Notes under the pieces: generated by a model
Told to the model about the DNA's origin: nothing
The model's input: the letters and a program-made list of their open reading frames with translations, nothing else
The model's database searches: none
Made by a program: the position numbers and the translations under genes
Source of the DNA: Arcanobacterium haemolyticum
Lineage (GTDB): Bacteria; Actinomycetota; Actinomycetes; Actinomycetales; Actinomycetaceae
Length of the DNA stretch: 64,000 nucleotides
Reading direction: 5' to 3'
Assembly: GCA_021532125.1 (NCBI GenBank)
Contig: JADYUX010000002.1
Coordinates: 310,001 to 374,000 of the forward strand
Part shown: positions 57,722 through 64,000 of the stretch, piece after piece
Numbering within the stretch: the first letter of the stretch is position 1
Layout of the letters: the number at the start of each line of letters is the position of its first letter

Positions 57722-57750
57722 TTGGAAATTCTATAAGTCCAAGCTAGTAT
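57722..57750 (+). promoter_or_regulatory. Predicted promoter of the phase-variable CAP gene
   Basis: ttggaa (57722-57727) and tagtat (57745-57750) are separated by 17 bases, a good housekeeping-sigma match. It lies about 55 bases before the ATG at 57806. The surrounding 57531-57805 is visibly richer in A/T than the rarA side. Confidence 0.65.
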
Positions 57751-57805
57751 TCGGAGGAGGAAGTTCATCTGAAAGCTTCGTCACGCGCCACATACGAGGA
57801 GCAAA

Positions 57806-59009
57806 ATGAAGACCCCCCCCCGCAGTTAAAAAGGTCATTACAGCTCTAACTGTTATTCCTTTATCGTTAGGGATCTACATTGCTTTAGCTTCGACATCAG
57901 CTTTAGCTGCGATAACTCCATCTGCTGACGCATCTGATGTAGTTTCAACGCCGGATCAGCAGTACCAAGAAACGGCTCCGCAGTTTCTCGACACCTTGCG
58001 CTCCCGGCTCTTTGAGATAATCAATTCGGAACGCAACAATCAGGGTGCAGGCCCACTTAGGATCTCCCTGGAACTCACCGAAGATGCCCAGGCATGGGCC
58101 ATGTATCAATCTGAACACGGATTTGATGGCTGGCACTATGGCGACTGGAAATACGAGAAGAACAATAACGAGGATCTCCCAGGCAACCATCACAATGGCG
58201 GTCTCTTGGAGAACGTCGGGATGTTTTACATCCGCACAGGTGGAATAAGCGGAACTTTCCGTAGCGCTGACGAGATGGCCCAGCACATCTACTCAGCTTT
58301 CATGAGGGATGATCATGCGCTCACAATGATGCGCCCCGATCTCGACACATTCGGTATTGGCCTTTATCTGACCAAAAATTCACTAACCGATGCCCCTGCT
58401 GTCAATATTGTAATGAATGCCGGCAAATCCAGCTTCTGGAAGAATGATCAGCTCATCAATTCTTATGTAAACCCGAATATTCAGAATGTTGATTTCACTG
58501 GTGTAACTAAGATTCTTACTGGCCCAGGCACATTGTATCGCAGCCTAGTTCCAGAAAACGAAGCAACTGAATCACCGTCTTCTCCGAGCACTCACTCTCC
58601 CTCCACAGCCCCTGTAAGTGAAGTGCCTCGGCCTACTTATACCGAGGAGCCTACTTCCCCGGCCACTGCACCTGCACAACCCACTGATTCGGAAGAACTG
58701 GAAAACACTCCCAAAGCAACAACTTCGTCAGGATCGGAATCGAATTCGCCTTTAGCGTCTGATAACGACGGATCATCCATTGGCGTTCCGAGCTTGCCCT
58801 CTTCGGAAACATCGACCATATCTGCGGGTTCCGGAGTGCCAAGTCAATCCCATTCAGCTACGCAAACGAATGAACGGTTAGACGGCACCAATCGCGTTCG
58901 AGGTTCACTCGCGTTTTCCGGTAGCAGCAGCATCGTCTTGTGTGCGCTCGGCGTTCTTCTTCTGTTCGGTGGTGCTCTCGCTACACAAAAACTACGTTCT
59001 CAGGATTAA
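57806..59009 (+). CDS. Secreted, wall-anchored CAP-domain protein, out of frame at a C9 tract (OFF state)
   Basis: The ATG at 57806 has a GAGGAG site, but the nine C's at 57813-57821 lead to a stop after seven codons. With eight C's the frame would read MKTPPAVKKVITALTVIPLS ... LALAST-type signal peptide and continue through the CAP domain to 59009 (about 400 residues). As given, only the part from 57996 is open, without a ribosome site. The CAP (SCP/PR1) domain shows GWHYGDW, LENVG and DDHALTMMRPDLDTFGIGLY. A Ser/Thr/Pro-rich stalk (about 190-290 from 57996) leads to a sorting signal: LAFSG (a class-E LAxTG variant), a hydrophobic helix and a basic-ended KLRSQD tail. Phase variation is the likely reading; sequence error is the alternative. 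Confidence 0.85.
57813..57821 (+). repeat. Poly-C tract (C9) near the CAP gene start
   Basis: Nine consecutive C's from codon 3 of the CAP gene. A C8 (or C11) tract would restore the signal peptide and full reading frame. Homopolymers in this position are classic slipped-strand switch sites. Confidence 0.95.
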
Positions 59010-59130
59010 TCCACTATTTCGGTAGTTCACGAAGTTCGTATCGAAAACTCGGCTAAATAGTCGAATTCCAACGCATTTTGAGTCGACACCGACTCGATTC
59101 GCTTCAATCTCATTCCACGAAAGGATCATC

Positions 59131-61434
59131 ATGCGACGTCAAACAAAAATTACAGCAATCACCCTAGCAACCTTAGTGACGTTATCAGCATGCGCTTCGA
59201 ACGAAAAGGCTAGTGATAACGCATCACCGTCGCCTTCAGTATCGAGCAAGCCTACACAACAAGCCAGCCCATCTCCGGTTCCAACGCCCTCGCCAAGCAC
59301 CTCCGAGAGCCAAGCACCAACAGGGAATGATAATTATCGGCATGAAGCTGCTTCGACGAATACAGGACGATCAACGTTCAACAGCACATCAAGGTCGTTT
59401 GTCAAACGTTACAAGCGGTACATCTCCAATGATGGCGCAACACAGCAAATCCGTCCTTCGGTAAGGCCAGCAGATCCAATTTCACAGCCGGATACAGATT
59501 TCATTCGCCGTCAGGCCGAACTCGCAGCAGCAGAGGCCGCTCTTTCCGACGCGAAGACGAACCTCGAGAACGCTCGCGCTAACCTCGAGAACGCTCGTGA
59601 GGCCAACGACAGTGCTAAGGCGGCTCACGAGGAAGCGACGAAGAAGCTAGCAGAAGCTCAGGAGAACTACGACAAGGTCATCGCAGAGCATCCGGGGGCT
59701 AAGGAGACGCTCGCTAAAGCGAAGGCCGATCTCGAGAACGCGAAGAAGGTAGCGGCGGAAGCTAACGAAGCGCTCACAAAGGCAACGGCAGCAGTTAACG
59801 AGACTCGAGCCGCTATTACAAAGGCAGAGACCGACCAGGTAGCAGCGGACGCGAAGCTCGCGGACGCTAAGGCGAAGCTCGCGAAGTCCGAAGAAACTCT
59901 CGCGACCCTTATCGCCGAATCCGGCGAAGCCGGAGCCGCGATCGAAGGAGCGGAAGCGAAGCTCGCCTCGGCTAAGGAAGCGGCGGAGCCGAAGAAGGAA
60001 GCTTACGATAAGGCGAAGGAAGCGCTCGCGGAATCAACGACAGCGCTTAATAACGCGAATCAGAACCTCGAGGCGGCTAAGCAGGCAGCAGCCTCTTACA
60101 GTCTCGATTGGAACAATCTTACTCTCGAGCAGAAGACGGAGCTTACCCGCTCCTTCCTGATCGAAATGATTAACGACTACCGCGTTAAGGCGGGTCTCCC
60201 GGCGGTACCAGTGACAAATTACGGACAGGAGCAGGCTCAGTGGTGGGCTAATTACGACGACCACTCCGGCTGTGGCCTTTCCGATAAGGAATACTGGGAT
60301 CTCCGTAACTCCGGCGGCACCTGTAAGATTACCGACCCGAACCACTCGAATTACGGTAACGAGGCTACCCCGAATATGCATTCAAACCTCGGACTCGATC
60401 GTTTTAACGGCGAGCACGACGGAATGAAGATGTATATCCGAGGAGAGAATATGGTCCACCTCGGGTTCCAATACGGATCCGATAAGGTCTGGACCGGAAA
60501 CCCTCTCGAAACCGCCGCTCGTGCTTTCGAAGCTTGGCGTAACTCTCCGGGGCACGAATCAATTATGTTGGGCGGCGATTATAACTCTATGGCTATCGGC
60601 GTCGATCTCGAAACCGGATACATCGTCTACCAGGGATATTATATTCGTTGCGCGAACGATACCGCTCCGAAGGGGTACTACGTCGATAATGAAGATACCT
60701 ATGGTATCGACGTCTGGGGAGGCAAGGGCGTATCTAAGGTTATTAACGCCTACGGGAACCCTTCTACTAGCGAAGTCCCCGGCGCTCCGCTCGAGACGGA
60801 AACTCGCGATCTCGTCGAGACCGATAAGTCGAAGCTCGAAGAAGCCGTCAAGACAGCTCAGGAAGCCGTTACGAAGGCGACGGAAGGTAAGACGAAGGCG
60901 GAAGCCGAAGTTAAGGCGGCGGAAGCCGAATACACGCCGGCTAAGGAAGCGGTCGATCAAGCCCAGAACGAGTACGACGCAGCCGTAGCAGCGGCAGGTG
61001 AGAACGCGACGAAGATTACCGAAGCTCGCGCCGACGTCGAAACGGATAAGGAAGCCGTAAAGACCGCCGAGGCCGAAGCGAAGGCCGCGACCGAAGCGAA
61101 GACCGAAGCGGAAACCGCGCTCCCGGCTCTCGAAGCCGAAGCGAAGGCCGCGACCGAAGCCGATACGAAGGCTAAGGACGCTCTCGAAGCCGCCGAAGCC
61201 GCGAACGCTAAGGCCGAAAGCGAGAATAAGCCGGTCGTCGAAGCCGAAGCCGCTCTCGAGGCCGCGAAGACGACCGAGGCGAACGCTAAGACCGCGGCCG
61301 ATAACGCAGCGGCAGCAGAGACTCAGGCAGAAGCTCAGGTCGAGGCGGCGGAAGGCGCGGTAGGTTCCGCCGAGAAGCGAGTAGACGACGCGAAGGACGC
61401 TATGGGAATCACGGTCTACGAACCGACGAAGTAA
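59131..61434 (+). CDS. CAP-domain lipoprotein between two long coiled coils
   Basis: A 767-residue surface protein. The signal peptide ends in the lipobox TLSAC (Cys21), then a Ser/Pro-rich spacer (about 30-120). Residues about 124-320 are Ala/Glu/Lys-rich heptads forming a coiled coil. About 325-510 is a CAP-type domain with LIEMINDYRVKAGLP, DDHSGCG, NMHSNLGL, GENMVHLGF and PGHESIMLGG. About 550-760 form a second coiled coil. There is no sorting signal; lipid anchoring is expected. It resembles the coiled-coil/CAP adhesins of Gram-positive hosts' commensals. From about 59500 on, Lys is almost always AAG and Leu mostly CTC, unlike the first 120 codons, so the gene looks mosaic. It is preceded by the other CAP gene, 121 bases away. 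Confidence 0.85.
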   Translation: MRRQTKITAITLATLVTLSACASNEKASDNASPSPSVSSKPTQQASPSPVPTPSPSTSESQAPTGNDNYRHEAASTNTGRSTFNSTSRSFVKRYKRYISNDGATQQIRPSVRPADPISQPDTDFIRRQAELAAAEAALSDAKTNLENARANLENAREANDSAKAAHEEATKKLAEAQENYDKVIAEHPGAKETLAKAKADLENAKKVAAEANEALTKATAAVNETRAAITKAETDQVAADAKLADAKAKLAKSEETLATLIAESGEAGAAIEGAEAKLASAKEAAEPKKEAYDKAKEALAESTTALNNANQNLEAAKQAAASYSLDWNNLTLEQKTELTRSFLIEMINDYRVKAGLPAVPVTNYGQEQAQWWANYDDHSGCGLSDKEYWDLRNSGGTCKITDPNHSNYGNEATPNMHSNLGLDRFNGEHDGMKMYIRGENMVHLGFQYGSDKVWTGNPLETAARAFEAWRNSPGHESIMLGGDYNSMAIGVDLETGYIVYQGYYIRCANDTAPKGYYVDNEDTYGIDVWGGKGVSKVINAYGNPSTSEVPGAPLETETRDLVETDKSKLEEAVKTAQEAVTKATEGKTKAEAEVKAAEAEYTPAKEAVDQAQNEYDAAVAAAGENATKITEARADVETDKEAVKTAEAEAKAATEAKTEAETALPALEAEAKAATEADTKAKDALEAAEAANAKAESENKPVVEAEAALEAAKTTEANAKTAADNAAAAETQAEAQVEAAEGAVGSAEKRVDDAKDAMGITVYEPTK

Positions 61435-61438
61435 ATAA

Positions 61439-61481
61439 TCTGGGGTGAGGAAGAGACAGTCGCTTTCTTCCTCACCCCAGA
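61439..61481. terminator. Bidirectional terminator between convergent genes
   Basis: A 16-bp perfect stem (tctggggtgaggaaga / tcttcctcaccccaga) with an 11-base loop lies between the CAP lipoprotein gene and the DUF1643 gene, close to both stops. Confidence 0.9.
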
Positions 61482-61509
61482 CAGGCGTTATCTCAAGATT
61501 CAGCGAGCC

Positions 61510-62346
61510 TTATCCTTCAAACTCAATAATTTGAGCAAAATCCTTCCAAAAACGAGGATGAGTTGGCTCCGCCTGAGTATCGTACTTGTCACCGACACGC
61601 CAAACGGAATCGCCAAGTAGTTTTAGGCGTGGACGAACATACCTAATAAGTGGAACTTTCCAGCCATAGCTCCCCGTCCTCCCCCACATTGCAACTATAT
61701 GGTTTGTGTACTGTTCAGTGAATACGAGCCGTGCTATGTAGTTAAATATCTCGATTTCAGAATCGATAAAATAGCACAAACAGCTTGGATCTTTTCGACA
61801 TTTTTGATTTTTCAGACATTCTTGATATACCGGCGAGTTCTTATCGACAACTTCAGCTTGTTTGCTGGTGCGCTGAGTCGCTAAATTAATAATTGACAGC
61901 CGACCTATTTCGCCATATTCATCAACTATCCTCTTGAAAAACTCACTCTCCTCGGAATCTCCCCCAGCTATAAAACGTGTATAGAACTGCCATAAACGCT
62001 TGGCCGTAGGATCAGATCGACGCTCACGACCTTGTGTACTCCCTTCAAACGAGCGTGCGTAAGAAGGATTGGCACCAATGAAAACGATCTGATTATCTGA
62101 GGACGATACCTGACGAGTAAGGAGGAGCCGCCGTATTTTGACACTCTCTTTAGATTGACCCTCAGATTTCGCAGGAGGATTCTCCAGGTACTGTAGTTCG
62201 TTTAAAGTATCACCATAAGCAAAAACAGCGTTTTCTCCGTAGCTTGATCGAGATAAGTTTTTTGCGTCTGTTCCATCATTCGGCGCTAGATCTAGCGTCT
62301 CTCTACGAAGAGAACGTTCAATTTCAACGGTAATCCTAGAATCCAC
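61510..62346 (-). CDS. DUF1643 family protein
   Basis: 278 residues. The DUF1643 pattern is visible: VFIGANPSYA, then DPTAKRLWQFYTRF, SIINLATQRTSK, MWGRTGSYGW and KLLGDSVWRVGD with PTHPRFW near the end. Family members are scattered among bacteria and phages, and their activity is unknown. The gene is richer in A/T than its neighbours and stands alone with a terminator at its end, which suggests lateral acquisition. An N-terminal extension of about 80 residues precedes the domain. The 184-base gap upstream (62347-62530) is AT-rich and shows no other gene. Confidence 0.8.
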   Translation of the reverse strand: MDSRITVEIERSLRRETLDLAPNDGTDAKNLSRSSYGENAVFAYGDTLNELQYLENPPAKSEGQSKESVKIRRLLLTRQVSSSDNQIVFIGANPSYARSFEGSTQGRERRSDPTAKRLWQFYTRFIAGGDSEESEFFKRIVDEYGEIGRLSIINLATQRTSKQAEVVDKNSPVYQECLKNQKCRKDPSCLCYFIDSEIEIFNYIARLVFTEQYTNHIVAMWGRTGSYGWKVPLIRYVRPRLKLLGDSVWRVGDKYDTQAEPTHPRFWKDFAQIIEFEG

Positions 62347-62530
62347 TGTTCCTCCTTGAACACTCCAGGCAACGATCGCAGCGACGGTCGCTAAACCTAC
62401 AGTTTGACGACCGTATCTTGTAAGATCATTCTATTCAGAAATCATGGTAATGGGTATTACAAACGCACTCTTTACCTCAAACTAGACAAACAGCCATAGT
62501 GTTTAACTTAAACTCCGAGTAATCTCAAAT

Positions 62531-63358
62531 TCATACCTCGCTCATCTCGCCCGTCGCCCAGTTCTTCAAACGCACCGGCCCCGGGGTGATCGTCTCCATT
62601 CGCGCCTCGAAGGTGAAGCCGATTCGCTCGTACACTCGGCGTGCACGGTCGTTAAACGACCACATGGAAAAATGCACAATATCGTCGCGCGCACGTTCAG
62701 CGGCGACCACACCGGCCATGAGCGCACCGGCAAAGCCCCGCCCGCGCAACTCCGGATCAGTACCAAGGCCCGACAAATGCGTACCTACACCATCATCAAT
62801 CGCCCCTACAACGGCAGCGAGCCTCCCATCGTCGTCGTGAATCCCATACCATCGGTACACGTCGAACTGCTCGAAGGCCTCACTCACAGGATTTGACCGC
62901 AACAGGAAGCTACGCACGGATTCCCCATCGTCGGGCCCGAGGAATCGTACCCTTTCCTGGAGGGGCTGCGTCGGTAAATCATGGTCGGTCCAGTAGACCT
63001 CCCATTGGGCGCCCCTGTGCGCACCGAGCCATTCCCGGAGCTCCACACTCGCGAGATCGTACGTGCCCTCCGGCAACGTCGCCCATCCTGGAGCCGGCAA
63101 CTCCGAGTGTCGGCGCTCCAATTCCGCGCACACCGCCGCCGGGTCGCCCTGCGAGATAAGGCGCACCGGTGCCGCACCGTCAACGGCAACACCCGCCTCA
63201 TCGCCAAACATCGTTCCCTCGATACACTCAAGGAGAATAACCGCGTGGTCCGTATCGACACGGAGTAATTCATTCGGCGAGCGCTCAGGCAAAAACCAGG
63301 CCGGCACCTCCACTCTCCACAAGAGTGAACGTGCCGGCCGTGTCGTTTCATTACTCAC
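62531..63358 (-). CDS. GNAT-family N-acetyltransferase
   Basis: 275 residues. The C-terminal GNAT domain (about 150-260) has the acetyl-CoA motif DPELRGRGFAGALMAGVVAAE (Q/RxxGxG/A) and SFNDRARRVYERIGF. The N-terminal half (about 1-140) has weak similarity to a second, degenerate GNAT-like unit. It transfers an acetyl group from acetyl-CoA to an unknown amine. It follows aspS on the same strand with a 32-base gap and is probably cotranscribed. Confidence 0.85.
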   Translation of the reverse strand: MSNETTRPARSLLWRVEVPAWFLPERSPNELLRVDTDHAVILLECIEGTMFGDEAGVAVDGAAPVRLISQGDPAAVCAELERRHSELPAPGWATLPEGTYDLASVELREWLGAHRGAQWEVYWTDHDLPTQPLQERVRFLGPDDGESVRSFLLRSNPVSEAFEQFDVYRWYGIHDDDGRLAAVVGAIDDGVGTHLSGLGTDPELRGRGFAGALMAGVVAAERARDDIVHFSMWSFNDRARRVYERIGFTFEARMETITPGPVRLKNWATGEMSEV

Positions 63359-63390
63359 CCGGGAATCATATACCAGGCACGAGCAGGAGG

Positions 63391-64000
63391 TCAGGCCTCT
63401 GCCTTCTCCTCAGCCTTCGCTTCGTCGCCGCGCTTCTTCGGCTTAGCGTCAACGCCAGCCTCCTTGCGCTGCTTCGGATCGATCTCGGCAGGAGCATCAG
63501 TGAGCGGATCCCAACCATTACCGATCTTCGGGAAAGCAATGACGTCGCGGATCGACGGAGCCTTCGAGAGCAGGGCCACGATACGATCCCAACCAAAAGC
63601 GATACCACCGTGAGGCGGAGCACCGAACTTGAAGGCATCGAGGAGGAATCCGAACTTCTCCTGAGCCTCGTCATCGTCCATGCCCATGACGTTAAACACG
63701 CGCTGCTGAATGTCCTGACGGTGAATACGGATCGATCCGCCACCAATCTCGTTGCCGTTGCAGACGATGTCGTAGGCGTAGGCAAGAGCGCTGCCCGGAT
63801 CAGTATCGAAGGTATCGAGGCACTCTGGCTTCGGCGACGTGAAGGCGTGGTGAACGGCGGTCCATGCCGAGTGGCCAAGCGCCACATCACCTTCCGCAGT
63901 GGCTTCGCCCGACGGCTTGAACAGCGGAGCATCCACAACCCATGTAAAGGCCCAGGCATCCGGATCGATGAGGCCACACCGCTTGCCGATCTCAAGACGT
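63391..64000 (-). CDS. aspS: Aspartyl-tRNA synthetase, C-terminal part (cut by window edge)
   Basis: The frame runs off the right edge, so only about the last 200 residues are seen. They form the end of the class-II catalytic domain: [25 protein letters not shown] (motif around the aspartate site), [20 protein letters not shown] (motif 3) and [22 protein letters not shown] charged Lys/Glu/Ala tail of about 30 residues follows, longer than usual. The upstream codons at 63937-64000 ([15 protein letters not shown]...) continue in frame. Charges tRNA-Asp (and perhaps tRNA-Asn). Confidence 0.95.
   Translation of the reverse strand, partial: RLEIGKRCGLIDPDAWAFTWVVDAPLFKPSGEATAEGDVALGHSAWTAVHHAFTSPKPECLDTFDTDPGSALAYAYDIVCNGNEIGGGSIRIHRQDIQQRVFNVMGMDDDEAQEKFGFLLDAFKFGAPPHGGIAFGWDRIVALLSKAPSIRDVIAFPKIGNGWDPLTDAPAEIDPKQRKEAGVDAKPKKRGDEAKAEEKAEA

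Noticed and set aside
57414-57809. An open frame of 131 residues ending at the CAP gene start (ATGA overlap)
   Set aside because: Its first half is antisense to rarA, and the rest covers the promoter of the CAP gene. No family resemblance; the overlap is coincidental.

Overview
The window looks like chromosomal DNA of a high-GC Gram-positive bacterium (Actinomycetota). The closest fit is probably the Actinomycetaceae (Actinomyces, Trueperella or Arcanobacterium type). The evidence is RbpA, the actinobacterial integration host factor, a fused PafB-PafC regulator, an Lnt/polyprenol-phosphate-mannose synthase pair, an ATPase-dead PriA, a variant leucine-rich-repeat domain typical of this group, and a sortase-E-like LAxSG wall-sorting signal. 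I recognised no tRNA, rRNA, CRISPR array, insertion sequence or prophage. Most genes lie on the minus strand.

Layout: 0.2-3.7 kb, a purine-type permease fused to an OHCU-decarboxylase-like domain, and a short Hsp70-like protein. 4.1-13.2 kb, rbpA, then a minus-strand operon pafBC - membrane protein - lipid kinase - helY - lnt - ppm1. 13.3-19.9 kb, a DUF3866 gene and a group of proline-rich membrane or surface proteins of unknown function. 20-30.5 kb, hisE-hisG, a riboflavin-type ABC importer under an FMN riboswitch, an MMPL gene broken by an in-frame TAG, putP, rpe, rsmB and fmt. 30.6-36.7 kb, priA, metK, coaBC, rpoZ, gmk and mihF. 36.9-45.2 kb, the pyrimidine operon pyrR-pyrB-pyrC-carA-carB-pyrF with a PyrR-type leader. 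45.4-57.5 kb, nusB, efp, an aromatic cluster (aroC, aroK and two eroded relatives), a prepilin peptidase, mltG, ruvX, alaS, a DUF948 protein, rpsD and rarA. 57.5-62.5 kb, an accessory island with two CAP-domain surface proteins and a DUF1643 protein. The window ends with a GNAT acetyltransferase and the 3' part of aspS.

The conserved backbone follows gene orders known from other actinobacteria, so departures from it stand out. (i) Where many relatives carry ribD-ribE-ribBA-ribH between rpe and hisE-hisG, this genome has an FMN-riboswitch-controlled importer, which suggests riboflavin scavenging. (ii) The aromatic cluster keeps intact aroC and aroK, but the AroE-like protein and a second shikimate-kinase-like protein have lost key catalytic residues, and no aroB is present. 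(iii) A run of nine C bases just after the start codon puts a secreted, wall-anchored CAP protein out of frame by one base. This is the arrangement expected of a phase-variable gene caught in the OFF state, and it is the most striking signal in the window.
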